Origin: Lunularia cruciata
Lineage: Eukaryota; Streptophyta; Marchantiopsida; Lunulariales; Lunulariaceae
Direction of reading: 5' to 3'
NCBI GenBank assembly: GCA_948567375.1
Contig: OX419758.1
Span: 22,945,001-23,009,000, forward strand
Length of the DNA stretch: 64,000 bases
The translations under genes were made by a program, and so were the position numbers. Shown here one piece after another: positions 36,092 through 47,806 of this stretch (the first letter of the stretch is position 1; every line of letters starts with the position of its first letter). The notes under the pieces were generated by a model that saw only the letters and a list, made by a program, of their open reading frames with translations, ran no database searches and was not told where the DNA came from.

Positions 36092-36864
36092 TGTAATACC
36101 AAGAGCTAGCCATATGATCTAGATGTGAAATTCAGTTTGGTAACATCTGAAATGATGTTATACATGATGGTCAAAATAGATCAGATAGAAGTATCACCAA
36201 AAGGGTACTTCTACTAATAGGGCAGAAAACCGAAATAGATTTGAAAACCTTAGAACCAATAGCTAGACATATGATTTGAAGGTGAGAATTGGGTTGGTAG
36301 CATCTGGAAGGATGTTACACAGGATGGACTGAATAGATCAGAAAGAGGTATCACCAAAAGGGGACTTTGACTAATAGAGTTGGAACTGAAATATGCTTGA
36401 AATCTTTGAAGGCAATTTTAGAGGCCTAAACGGATGAATTAGGCCTCGAAAATGTCCTTTAATGGCCTCTAAATCCTAAAACCCCCCAACGGAGGAAAGG
36501 CTGGCCTTTCCCTCCTCCTTGCTTTGTCTTGTCAAGACCTTTCCAATGGTACCTCGCCCATGTGATTCTGAGATTCCTACAAGAAGATTCCCTAAAAGAT
36601 TCCCTTCGGTCAAAGCTTATTTGACAAACCAGATAGGACCAATACCGACATGTCACCCATCCAAGTAAGTAATCCAAGGGTGGAGCTTGCTGAAATGTCA
36701 CCTATCTATGTACCTAATCCTATGGTGGAGCTTCATTGGAGGAGATACGCTTTGCATATATAATAAAGAGAAGGTGCTCCTTTGGGGCATTGGAGTTTGA
36801 GTGTGAAAGTGTGTGTTTCTCATGGTGTGTTTATCTTCAGGTCTCCTATCCTCGGAGTATTACA
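36092..36864 (+). mobile_element. Solo LTR, family B (copy 3), with TAATG target duplication
   Basis: It begins TGTAATACCAAGAGC and ends GGAGTATTACA, 773 bp. TAATG stands exactly on both sides (36087-36091 and 36865-36869). It lies between the gag zinc knuckle and the protease-like region of the chromovirus, so it inserted after that element. The internal duplication of about 157 bp (units from 36092 and about 36249) and a TATATAATA box near 36757 are present. Confidence 0.95.
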
Positions 36865-36869
36865 TAATG

Positions 36870-39800
36870 GGATTGAAGGCTTGGCATATGCAAGGTATGA
36901 TATTTGATCATGGTTGTAGGATTTTGGTTGATTTTATAAGTTCAAAAAATTGTATGTCCATGCAATTAGCAAAGGAATTAAGTATTCCTATCAAGCCAAT
37001 AATTGGAAGTAGATTGATGATGGAAGATGGTAGAAAGGGTTTTGCATTATGTATCTCACATCCTATTACATTTAAGATTGGGAGGAATATTTGGAATGTA
37101 TGAGATTTGTAGGTGCACCTCTACACTAGGATATCATTCTAGGTTTACCTTGGCTTGAATATCATAATGTTTAATTTGATTGGATCCAATGATAAATTCA
37201 AGTACAACACTAAGATAAGAAATATTGATGAGGTTGTTTGGTACCTTTGAGTAGGACATCTTAGAATAAGCAATCCCAAGATGGGAAGTCTTTTAGTAAA
37301 GCAGCCATAGAGCAAGCTTTAGAGGAAGATAAGCCTATTTTTGCAATGTGGATCAAACAGATTGCTTGTGGAGAATCTGATGAGGGCTAAAAGCCTCATC
37401 AAGCAAGGGTTGATCAAATAATTTATTGCTTTGTATATGTGTTTCAAGATGATCTATCAAAAGTATTACCCTCTAATCACGATATGCCCTTCAAGATTAA
37501 GTTATTGCTAGGAAATACTCCAATGAGTACACCAATCTTTTGGCTCTCACCAAAGGAGTTGGATGAGCTTCAAAAAACACTGATGGAGTTGTTGGATAAG
37601 GATTTCATATGACATAGTACATTTCCTTGGGAGCACTAGTATTATTTGTTCTAAAGAAGGATGGAGGACTTCATTTCTATATTGATCACCGTGTCCTCAA
37701 TAAACAAACAATGAAGAATGCATATCCCTTGCCTCAAATTGATGACTTGCTTGATCAATTGAGTGGAGCACAATACTTCTCTAAGTTGGATCTCTAAGGC
37801 AGTTATTAGCAAGTTCCCATTGATATGGAGGATGTGCAAAAGATTACCTTTCACACAAGGTATAGGCATTTTGAATAGAGAGTTTTACCTTTTGAGCTCA
37901 ATAATGCTCTAGTAGTCTTCATGGATCAAATGCATTGGGTGTTGGATTGGCTATTGGATTGGTACAAGGTGGTGTTATTGGATGATATTTTAATCTATAG
38001 CAAGATGGAGGTAGAACACATAAAATCACATGCAAGAAGTCCTAAGACAACTACGTCAATGGAAGTTTTATTGCAAGAAGTCAAGTGTACCTTTTAGCAA
38101 AAGTGAGTTACCTTCTTGTGTCATAAGATCTCATCAAAGGAGATAAAGATGGAAGAGGAGAAAATCAAGGCTATCAATGATTGACCTGCCCTAAAGGAGG
38201 CCATAGAAGTGTGGGCATTAAATGGATTGGCAACTTTTTACCGATGATTCATCCACTATTATAGTCATGTGGCCATACCATTGACCAACCTCTTGGGGAA
38301 GACCTCAAGCTTTCAATGGACCACCACGCTCAAAGAAGCATTCAAAAGCTAAAAATATGGTGTCTTCAAGACCTATTCTTCAATCATATGATTCTCAAAT
38401 CTACCTTGTGTGGTTGATTGCAATGCTTCTAACTTTACTATTGGAGTTGGGTTGTAGTAGGAATTTCCATATGGATTACATCCTATTGCCTTTATGTCTT
38501 GTTGAGTAAAACCCATAGAAATGAATTACTCTATTTGAGATTGAGAACAACTAGCAATGGTATATATCACCAAGGTATGGAAGCAATATTTCTTGGGGAT
38601 ACAAGTGATCATGTGAACTAATCACAAACCCTTGTTGCATACATTATATTTGGAGCACATAAAGAATCACCATCATTGATAGGAGAAAAAACTATAGTTG
38701 TTTGACATTGAACTTGAGTATAAACCTGATAGGTTCATGTCATATTTGATGCCCTATCATGACACCCTGATTTGAACTCTCTTACTTTCATCATGTTGGC
38801 AATTACAATAGTGTCAATTGACTCAAAAGTGAAAATTGAGTTTAGGATCAATTGACAACAATACTCCCTCTTTCAAATGGTACAAGTTCATCTTGTAGCA
38901 CATGACAAGGAATACAACACCTTCTCCTTCAAGGAAGGCCTTCAATTCTATGAGAATCACATCTATGTTCTAGCCAAGAGTGATCTATGACTTGTGGGCC
39001 TTCAACCAACCCATGACTTACCAATTGCTGGTCATATGGGTGTGGACAAGACCTTGGGTACCCTACAATGCTAATGGTGGTCCCTACATGACACAAGATG
39101 TTCATGAGTTTATCTAATCCTATGAGAGCTGCCAATGCAACAAGGCTAACAATTAGAAATTGAGTGGACTTCTTCAATCACTTTCCACCTCATCTGCTTG
39201 ATGAGAACATGTGAGCTTAGATCTCATCATATCCTTACTCAAGACAAAACAAAGGCACACAAGAATTATGATGTTTGTTGATAAGCTTAGTAAGAAAATC
39301 CATTTGGCACAAACCTTTGATATGTGGATGCTCCAACATTGATCAGATCTATTTTGATAATATACTCAAGCATCATGGGATGCCTCACATACTCATCTCT
39401 GACTGTGATCCTTGATTCACCAAAAAAATTTAGTGAACACCTTCTAGCTACTCGGCACCAAGCTTGCTTTGCCAATGGCCTATCAACCTCAAATTGATGA
39501 ATAAACCAAACATTCAAATTGCATCTTGGAGAATAGGCTTCATACCTTTCTCAATGTTCACCAGACCAATTGTGATGAATGTCTTATAGCTACCAAATTT
39601 GCCTAAAGTAACTCCAAATAGGCAAGCACCATATTCTCTCCTTTCTTCTTTAATTTTAGCCAACACCTTCTTGTTCCAAATTCCTTCCTTGCTCCTCCTC
39701 CTTCTCATGTCCCTCATACTTCCGCCTTCTTGACCTCAATATCCCAATCCTTACAACAAGCCAAATTGCATCTCCTTGTTGCTCAAAAGCATCATAACAA

Positions 39801-39978
39801 TATGCAGACCAACATCATTGTGATCTTACCTTCCAATTGATGATAAGTTCATGTTTCCTTCTTGTAACCTACCCTCCTCCCTTGATAACCAAGTTTGTAA
39901 ACTTGCTCCTAATTAGATAGGTCCATTTGATGTCACTCAAATCATTTCTCTTGTTGCTTATCAATTTGCCTTGCCTTG
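36870..39978 (+). pseudogene. Pol remnant of the chromovirus (protease, RT, RNase H, integrase)
   Basis: The protease-like region is at 36890-37100 (RILVDFISSKN, where a working enzyme has a D-S/T-G core). The RT is at about 37540-38005: [38 protein letters not shown], and the catalytic box as LLDDILIYS at 37975-38001, where Y/F-VDD is normal. RNase H is at about 38400-38740 (VDCNASNFTIGVGL, REQLAMVY-like, TNHKPLLHTL). Integrase is at about 39020-39500 (zinc-finger part, DLIISLLKTKQ, FVDKLSKKIHLA, MAYQPQID). The post-core region with IGPFDVTQI leads to LPCHM at 39970-39985, where the DUF7869 element entered. Internal stops and shifts abound, so no enzyme can be made. Confidence 0.88.
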
Positions 39979-39985
39979 TCATATG
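39979..39985. repeat. Left target-site duplication (TCATATG) of the DUF7869 element
   Basis: TCATATG here matches 42793-42799. Keeping one copy joins gypsy codons LPCHM directly to CIQHIFHISKLKP. Confidence 0.85.
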
Positions 39986-42792
39986 AAGCTTATTATAGTA
40001 ACCTATGTTAAAATTATTTATAGTAACCTATGTTACCATAATAATTGAGCACTTGCATGAACATCGTAGTGTTGTCTTTGTAAGTCCAAATTAAGTGCAA
40101 AAAGTGGCAATTGATTCAATTCAATAAAAAGAACACAACAATACATTCATTACTTGGGACCTTTGGCACTGACTGGGCTACGCACTTTCTTGGTCCACAA
40201 TCTGATTGTATTTTTCTTTATAGTCTAGGATCCACAATTTGATTCCGCCAGACTTGAGAGCAGCTCTTGATAATCATGGGTTCAAAGCAAAGCTCGGAAG
40301 AATGTGTACAAGAACTAAACCAACAATTACATGCCATTTTGGGTTGGAGTAAGGAAGAATTGTTGAAGGCTACCTGAGTCAATACAAAGAGCATTCAATG
40401 TCCTTGAACAATTCAAGGCTGCATTTGGCTCAGACAACTTTGTAATTTCAATGTGGAAATCAAAGATCATTGCCTTGTGAACATCAAGCAATAATGGTGG
40501 TGGCAATCAATGCCTGCCATTGATACGTATGGTTGCTTCATTATCATCAGATAGAATGCCCTCATTGGTTGGTATGTTGTCATCAGATTGGATAGCCTTT
40601 TTGTTGTCATCATCCCCCTCTGATTCCCCATCAAGAGTCCAGCCCGATAGTACTACGTCATTTGTCATTTCAACGATTTTGATCTTGGAGTTCATGCGTA
40701 GATAGAGTGGTGTTGGTGGCTCAATTCAGACAATGGCTTGGTGTAATTGTCATAAACCCCTTACCAACCACAAAGAATCAATGCTAGATTTTGCAACAAT
40801 GAAATTGGACAAAGATGCCATTGAGAAGATCCACAATGATTGGATGACAATGAAAATAGACCAATATGAATTCAAATAGCAGCAAGGAAAAGGCAGCATC
40901 ATCAATATGATCTAGTTAGGGTTATTGCAAATTGAAATTTGATCAATTATGTTGGTAGGTGGATCAAGGGTCAAACGTCTACAAAAAGTGGTTGTCAATG
41001 GAGTTGAGACCTTGCACACGCGGCACCCCCTAGTACTCTAACACATGTTGTGTTTGATGATGATATGTATTTCATCAAGCTCAATGCCATGGAGTGGGAT
41101 GTTGAAGATGGGTTTCCTTGTTTGTATTGGTGACCAAAACAATACCTTCTAGAATCCCATGTGATGTGGACCAAATTGCATAAGAAATATGAGGATAAGG
41201 CATCAAGTGCTAAGCACCACATTCTATCATATGCGCATTGGATCCAATATGTGCACTTGTTTATGCTTGGGCTACGACTAACACACACAAAGGAGGATGT
41301 ATGTGATTGCTATGTTTGCATTGATGTGCAATTTGCCTCTAGTGATCTCCCATATGATGATCATCATTGTTTAGAGATGGAGAAGAGGATGTATTTGGAT
41401 GCTTCCATTTCACAGTGTCAAATGGTGTCCCAATTCATCAAATGCTTCTCCACTGAGAAAGCTCCAGATCAGCCTATTCCAAACATCATTGTACCAAATT
41501 GCTACAACAAAGATAGTATCTCCAATTCAGTGGACCAGTCTTTAGCAAAGGTTTTCCACCTTGTTCAACCCATTGTCAATGTCCAAATCAAAGACTTTGG
41601 TGGTAGTTTCACTATGCTATATTATGGCCACATTTGCCCATTTGCCAATTATTAATATAATATCAAATGTAATGGTGAACAATTTTGTGATCACAAACGT
41701 CACTGGTGGAATCAATCACATCATCTTTTATGATGAGCGGGCCCAAAAGAAAGATGAAAATGCAATGTGTAGCCTCAAGTTCATGTATCATCTAAACAAG
41801 GCGCACAAGGGCAAGTTCTCTAAGTATCTACTAGTCATTCTTGACAATTGTGTTGGCCAAAACAAGCCCCAATTGGTGATGCAATTCTTCACAATGTTGT
41901 TGATCATGTTCTATCATAAGGTCATCTTAGTGTACCTTATCCTAGGGCATTCCCACAACACTACTGATTGCATGGTAGCCTGGTATCAAAACATGATGGT
42001 AGGGATGAATTTCTATTTGCCCGTGAAGTTAGTGGAGAGCATCAACAACATCAAGAATGTACAAGGCAGATTCATTGATCACCAAGATGTGAGACGCCCA
42101 TTTTGTGTCGGATGGGATGGCAATCTCCAGAAGTACTTCAACAAGATGCCCATAAGGTACACACAAAACTACTTCTTTGAGATTGATGAAGGTCAAGTCG
42201 CCATGTTTCATCTATGCTCCTCTTTGAACAGAGAAATTGTAAATGTTCCAATGATTTGCAATGGAAATGTGGGACCCATTTAGTGAGCCATTCTATGAAA
42301 CCCTATATGGACCACCCGTTGAATCCATTCCAGCTGCTAAGGACTTTTTGATTGTACTATAGAGGGCTCTTGTCAATGCGCTAGTTGAAAAGAAACTGGC
42401 CTTTCTTGATAAGAAGTATTTTTTGATTACACCAGACGACTTGGGTTACTATCCCAAGTTACCTGATCATTTAAGAGGATAGGTCAATGCAGAGGATGGC
42501 CATGCGGCTATGATGCAGGCCAAGAAACAATACCACATTGTTGAAAAGCCATTGCAAGCAAACAAGGTGGCTGATCAGAATGCTAAGGGTAAGGTTTGGC
42601 ACCCTTGCAAAGCGCTCATTCCATCATTAGGACAAAAGTCAATTCTTATCTTCTATCAAGCTTGAGCTAGTATCATATTACATGATGTATAGTGTATTAA
42701 TCAGTAGTAACCCAATTGGTCCCAAATTTATTAATAAATTTTTGTCTTTTCATTTCAATTTATGATGGTAACCTAGGTTACTGCCATAAGGT
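39986..42792 (+). mobile_element. TIR DNA transposon carrying a DUF7869-like gene
   Basis: This 2807-bp insertion sits between the integrase tail and chromodomain of the chromovirus. It is flanked by TCATATG on both sides. Its ends are inverted: the left end contains AGTAACCTATGTTACC-AT and the inverted right end AGTAACCTAGGTTACCAT, both preceded by CTTAT-like bases. The similarity runs for about 36 bp with roughly eight differences. The left end holds two tandem copies of this segment (39990-40010 and 40016-40038). The right end includes the perfect palindrome GTAACCTAGGTTAC (42769-42782). Inside is one plus-strand gene-like region (40276-42666) for a DUF7869-type protein. The empty-site frame restoration makes the boundaries secure to within a base or so. 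Confidence 0.88.
40276..42666 (+). pseudogene. DUF7869-like protein, candidate DDE-type transposase (broken)
   Basis: Possible N-terminus at ATG 40276 (MGSKQSSEECVQELNQQ), which stops at 40372. A further piece with a CNC motif (MAWCNCHKPL) lies at 40734-40870. The main body is in two frames: 41161-41655 (with CDCYVC, which may bind metal) and 41660-42283, joined by a frameshift near 41630. A third piece is at 42264-42666. The second carries family signatures: FYDERAQKKD, LDNCVGQNKPQ with the likely first catalytic Asp, GHSHNTTDCMVAW with another Asp, and WDGNLQKYFNKMP. The last piece ends with YYPKLPDHLRG. These are the hallmarks (DNCxGQNK, GHxxNxxD, YFxxLP) of DUF7869, known from oomycetes, animals and plants; its catalytic role is inferred. 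No bacterial or viral gene shows these signatures that I know of. Two or more stops and one frameshift make this copy dead. Confidence 0.8.
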
Positions 42793-42799
42793 TCATATG
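42793..42799. repeat. Right target-site duplication (TCATATG) of the DUF7869 element
   Basis: It matches 39979-39985 exactly. The gypsy frame resumes directly after it. Confidence 0.85.
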
Positions 42800-43121
42800 T
42801 GCATCCAACATATCTTTCATATTTCCAAGTTGAAACCTTTGTTTCAATCTATCTTCCTTTTCCTCCCATGTCCAACCTCCTCCTCCTCCTCCTATCCCTA
42901 TCAATGATCATGAGGAGTATGAAGTTGATCCTTCCTTGCACATTGCCACATTCAACATGACCGCCATCAAGATACTAAATACAAAGTCCTTTGGAAAAGG
43001 TATCTCCTTCATGATGCCACTTGGGAGCCTCTTTCTCATATCCAGAATGCACAAACAACCATCTAGGAGTTTGAAACTTCTATGGTGATGAGGATATCAC
43101 CAACTAGTAGTGGGAGGATTA
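42800..43121 (+). pseudogene. Chromodomain end of the chromovirus and polypurine tract
   Basis: HIFHISKLKP (42808-42837) is the standard link after the integrase tail. The chromodomain follows at about 42960-43075: KYKVLWKRY, then DATWEPLSHIQNAQTTI-EFE, matching the aromatic and W-E-P positions of chromovirus chromodomains. One stop lies near the end. The purine-rich TAGTGGGAGGATTA (43108-43121) directly precedes the 3' LTR start TGTACAATAT. Confidence 0.85.
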
Positions 43122-43136
43122 TGTACAATATAGTGG

Positions 43137-43870
43137 TGTAATACTCCAAGGATAGGAGGCCCCAAGAGAAACACAGAATGAAAAACACACAATTTCACAC
43201 TCAAACCTCCAATGCCCCAAAGGAGCACCTTGATTGTATTATATAGCAAAGGGGACATCTCCAAAGCAAGCTCCACCCTTGGATCAAATACATGGATGGG
43301 TTACATCTCAATGATCTCTACTCTTAGATGAGTTCCATGCTTGGGCAACTCGTCGGTTTTGATCCTATGTGGTTGGTCAGACCACCTTTGACCAAAGGGA
43401 ATCTTTAGGGAATCTTCTCCAAATCACATGGGTGAGGTATCATTGGAAAGTTCTCAATGAGACAAAAAGGGGAGGGAAGGCCAGCCTCTAGTTTATTTGG
43501 GGGAATCTACATATTTTTGAGGCCTAATTCATCCGTTTAGGCCTTCAAAATTAGCTCTAAGGTTTCAAGGTTATTTTTGGCTCCTACTTTATTAGTAGAA
43601 GTACTCTTTTGGTGACACCTCTGTCTAATCTACCTAGCCTATCATATATAACATCTTCTAATGTTACCAAGAAAATTTTCACATCTAGCTTATATGTCTA
43701 GCTATTGGTATTACAACTTCAGGCTATTTTTGGTTTCTACCCTATTAGTAGAAGTACTCTTTTGGTGACACCTCTATTTGATCTACCTAGCCCATCATAC
43801 ATAAAATCTTTCCAGATGTTACCAAGCTAATTTTCACCTCTAGCTAATATATTTAGCTATTAGTATTATA
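43137..43870 (-). mobile_element. Solo LTR, family B (copy 4), inside the 3' LTR-A
   Basis: Read on the plus strand it begins TGTAATACTCC and ends AGTATTATA, 734 bp. It splits the family-A LTR after its first 15 bases (43122-43136); the rest of that LTR resumes with GGAGGTTATCGACAAGTTAG at 43871. The target duplication is blurred (AGTGG and GGAGG). The internal duplication is present near 43560-43870. Confidence 0.85.
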
Positions 43871-44362
43871 GGAGGTTATCGACAAGTTAGTCAAGACTAA
43901 CAAAGTGAAAAATAGGTCAAATTAGTCAAGAATTAAAAGAATATTCTAGAAGCATCTAAGAAGCTACTTGGAAACTTCCAAGTATTGGTTATTGTGCATA
44001 CCAAGAGGTGACTTCTAAGAGAAAATTTCTTGGGAAGCTTCTTGGTTAGCTTAGCTTGCACATCAAGTAAATGGCTTCTAGAAAGAAGCTTCTTGGGAAG
44101 CTTTCCAACTAGCTTAGCTTCTAGTATGCCAAGTAGGCAGCTTCTACAAGGAAGCTTCTTGAGAAGCTTCCCAATTAGCTTGGCTTGCACTCTAAGAAGG
44201 TGGATTTTAAGAAGCTTCTCAAGAGCCTTGTATGCTTCCCTATAAATACAAAAGCCTACGCTCATGCTAAGCATTCAGATTTTCTCTCATTCACAAGTCC
44301 CAATGTAATCTTTCACTTTGATCATCCATTCTTGTATTTCTCTCCTTGGTCTTTGAACTTTG
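43871..44362 (+). repeat. 3' LTR of the chromovirus (family A), main part
   Basis: It aligns with the 5' LTR from its 15th base onward: TTAGTCAAGACTAACAAAGT, the heat-shock-element motif, GAAGCTTC-rich blocks, CCCTATAAATAC, then TCTCTCCTTGGTCTTTGAAC. The expected ending TTTTACA is changed, so the right edge is uncertain by about 15 bases. Confidence 0.88.
43938..43952 (+). promoter_or_regulatory. Heat-shock element motif in the 3' LTR
   Basis: AGAATATTCTAGAAG, identical to the 5' LTR motif. Confidence 0.6.
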
Positions 44363-47300
44363 GGTGGAAGTATGATCATGCCAAAGGAACATGAATGGAA
44401 CTTACAATTGTAATATCTTGGTTAGAAGACTATGGTGAATAAAGAAATAGAGTGCTTAGTTTTAGATCTTAGAGAGCATTGTGATAGGAAAGTTAGTGAA
44501 GCAAGAGATACTATTAGTTTGGAGATAACAACATAGAAGGAGAGAATTGACCTTCTCACCAGTAAAGCAACATCCAAAGTAGCATCCAACATAATAATAT
44601 CTAACTCAACCAATCTCTCTCATATAGTGCTTGATGTAATACAAAGAGTTGTTCTTTCTTTGCTAGACTACTACCCCTTTCAAAAAGAAGATGCTCTATC
44701 TCCACTAAGTTTACCTCTCATATCTCACTTTGACCTAGCTCTCACTCACTCTCTCTCATATCTCACTTTGACCTAACTCTCACACTCTCTCTAGTCCAAA
44801 TGATGGTGGTAGCTCCTCATCATACCCTAACCTCACAACGGGTAATGTAAGCTCCTCCTTACTTGAACGTGGTGGCTCCTCATCATGCCCTAACATCACA
44901 ATAGGTATTGTAAGCTTCTCTTCACCTCCTCTCACTAAATCTCATCCTCACATCCTCTTGCTTTGATATCATCTAAGATTAGGTCCTCTAAAGTAATAAC
45001 ATGGTCAAGGTGGTGATGACCTATACATAAATGAATGCATTCAAATAAGATAAACTTCTTCAAATATTCTAAGTAAATCAAATTTCTTACATAATAACAA
45101 GAAAGGGTGAATGTTAATTTATAAAATTGATCTTACAAAGATAAAAACATCTCATTATTAAAGATAGTTCTTACTCTACTCTCACTCACCCTCCTTATCC
45201 TTATCTTGTGTATCATAGGTCTTGTGTCTCAGCAATACTCTCATATGTGGACTCATCTTCACCCATGAATCCACTCTCCTTGAAAATATGGGTAAGAAAT
45301 TGTCCTACAAACATCTCCTTGAAAAATTGGCCATCCAAATGGTGTATGTGCTTGTGAATGACCACCAACTCCATTGCCACAATTGGAAGCACCAGCTTTT
45401 CCCAATCAAAATACTCAATCCTTAACCTAAGAATCAAGGTCTTGATATTTAGGATGATATGCCCATACAACATCTTTGGTCTCCTAGAGGGATAAAGAGT
45501 GCACTCATTACTTGGGCAAATGACTTCCAAGCAAGATATACACACTACCTAGCAAGGTACTTCTTTGTAGTATTGTTTGGCATTGGGAACCAATCATCCA
45601 CTAAATATTGAACACACTTCTCCTTCTCCCGCTCCTCTTCTTAGGAAGTGCAAAGGCGCTTATGATCAGATTGAGTGTCAAACTCAATGGCTTCTCATGT
45701 ACTTTCCTTATGCTTGTGTTCTTGTGTTAAGTCCTTGTAAACTCAATACACATAGCAACCTAGAAAAGAACCAATAATGAAACTAGTAACAAGCTAGAAA
45801 CTATTGAGGTGCACTCAAGACTACACAAGGGTGTGCTTGGAGGAGTATGAGGGTAAGCTGGACAAGTAAAACCAATAATTGGATTGCATTGGGCTACACA
45901 ATACACCCTAGTGCTATGCTAGTGCAGCCTAGTGTAAGGGCTATGTGAGGTTTTGCATAGTGTGTTTAGTTTTGTGGGTACGTAGAGACAAGTATGCCAA
46001 GGTAAGAATGTAACAAGAACTTGAAATAAAAAAGGAATATAATAATACTCACATTTGGACAAGGTTACTCTATCCCCACAACAACCTTCAATCTCATCAA
46101 ATCAAGGGTCTAATTCCCTTATTGCCTCCAGTAACTCTTTGAATTTTTGTTTTATCCATCCATCTCCACTTGATGTACACCGTATGATCCAAGATGGTAG
46201 AAAGAAATCAGCCATACTCCTTCCTTTCTCTCTTCCATATTCACCTTGTCAAAAACTCTCTTATATTATTCAATATTTTCCATTAGACCAACATGTAAAT
46301 GTGGAATGTGAAACTGTCTTCTCTCTTGCAATTTTCTCTTCTCTCCTCCTCTCTACAAGCTGCAAAGGAAATTTGGAATTTGCTCTTTGCCTCCTCTCTA
46401 CTCTCCTCAATCGCAAATTTCTCTTGTCCTAAATTCTCTCAATGGAAGATTCTTCACTCTTTAGGAATTCTGTGTTTCAAGTTTTATGATTGATATGTTA
46501 TTGAATTTACAACCACTTTTCTATTTTGATATTTTTGATGTCTTGACTTTTCAATTTTTGTTTTCATTTTCAGTTGATATCTATATATAGATCATGGAGT
46601 AGATAATTTAAAATGATATCCTCATCATTAAAATAATATAATAAATGAAGACTGACATAGAAATACATATAGATATAGAAACACATAGCATACACCAATG
46701 TAAATATGATCAATCATTCATACATGCTATACATTGTGGTTCTCACATATCTAGTATACTCAAAAATTCTCACTTACTATCTAGTTCATACCACATTTTT
46801 AGCACCTGGTTTAGTTACAAAAATATAGGCCTAAATTTAATTTTCAATAGATTATGAACTAACAGTAGCACGTATATAATAAATATTTTTATTAAAACCT
46901 CATAAAAAGATTTTAAGTGAAGACATATCTTTCTGCTTATGAGGCTTAGACTACTTTAGTAATGATATAATTCAACCAGAATATTATTTAATTATTTGAA
47001 ATCTATAAGGGTTAACTATAATATAAATTTTTTATTATAGATTTTGACTTCCTGTATTCATTTGTGGAGGCCTCATCTAAACTTTAGGTTCATTGAGTTA
47101 TTTGACCAAATCATTCATAGGGCCAAGAGGAAGGACTCCTCGTTGTACCTCACTTTCTCTTTCATCCTCTTGTGTTTTGCTCAATATTCCAAAATCTTGT
47201 AACAAATTTCTTCTGTCTTGGTTGTGTTTGGATCTCTTCTTATCCCTCCTTTTCGTTTTTGATGTATTACGTCTTACTTAATCTTCAAAAGTAACATTAT

Positions 47301-47640
47301 TAATTCGATCAACAATCGATCAATTTAATAATTGCCATGTTTTGACAACTTTCATAGAACTTATCTTGATGACCTATATCTGAAGTGTCAAACAGAATTA
47401 TGGTTTTACTAATCAGTTTTATTGACGTTTTCACACTCGGAGAGTGATCCTTTCCTAGCTGAGTGTAATCTATAGAGCATTAGGAACTCAAAGTTTCAAT
47501 GCTATCCTTCTTCTAACTCTACTCTTTCTTCTTTCCCTCTCTCTCTTAGTGGGCAATCAAACAATTACATTTTTACTCCATTTACCCCTGTATTCACTTT
47601 GAAATTCCATCAACTTCCGCACATCTCCAGAACTCATATT
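44363..47640. other. AT-rich spacer with short tandem blocks, no gene recognised
   Basis: At 44700-44800 a CTCTCTCATATCTCACTTTG segment occurs twice about 50 bp apart. At 44805-44935 a segment with GGTGG(T/C)AGCTCCTCATCAT-like words is duplicated (period about 70 bp). CT-rich stretches lie at 46200-46400. Short open frames at 45213-45545 and 46055-46432 show no known domain. Confidence 0.4.
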
Positions 47641-47674
47641 TTCTTTTTTTAATCATTATTAGGGTAAACCCCTT

Positions 47675-47806
47675 GCACCATGCACGGGCAGATAGAACTT
47701 GCGAAACCATGCGTCATCCCCTTTTGTCTGTTGTCCTCCCCATGCATCATGCGTGGGCCGAGAACTTGCGAAAACATGCGTTATCCCCTTCTGTCTGTCG
47801 TCCTGT
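47675..47806. repeat. 66-bp tandem duplication upstream of the COMT-like gene
   Basis: AACTTGCGAAA occurs at 47697 and 47763. Each copy is preceded by CAT-ATGC-(C/T)GGGC and followed by CATGCGT-ATCCCCTT-TGTCTG. CpG becomes frequent from here, marking the start of the genic zone. Confidence 0.85.

Larger units (their letters stand above)
34441..44362 (+). mobile_element. Chromovirus (Ty3/gypsy), near full length, with three nested insertions
   Basis: Order: 5' LTR (34441-34874), primer-binding site, gag with zinc knuckle, protease-like region, RT, RNase H, integrase, chromodomain, polypurine tract (about 43105-43121), 3' LTR (43122-43136 plus 43871-44362). This is the chromovirus plan. It is interrupted by a solo LTR-B (36092-36864), a DUF7869 DNA transposon (39986-42792) and a second solo LTR-B (43137-43870) that sits 15 bp inside the 3' LTR. 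Without them the element is about 5.6 kb, normal for the lineage. Every coding region has stops or frameshifts, many of the type expected from C-to-T decay. I could not show an outer target duplication because the 3' edge is blurred. Confidence 0.92.

Noticed and set aside
36092-36864. Interpretation as part of the chromovirus internal region
   Set aside because: It has its own LTR ends and a perfect TAATG duplication, and three other copies lie elsewhere in the window.
40507-40705. Opposed open frames of about 61 codons
   Set aside because: Both lie within the decayed DUF7869 element, overlap each other and show no domain.
39986-42792. Assignment of the DNA transposon to hAT or KDZ/Zisupton
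   Set aside because: The target duplication is 7 bp (8 bp only with a mismatch), and the protein has DUF7869 motifs rather than the hAT or KDZ signatures that I know.
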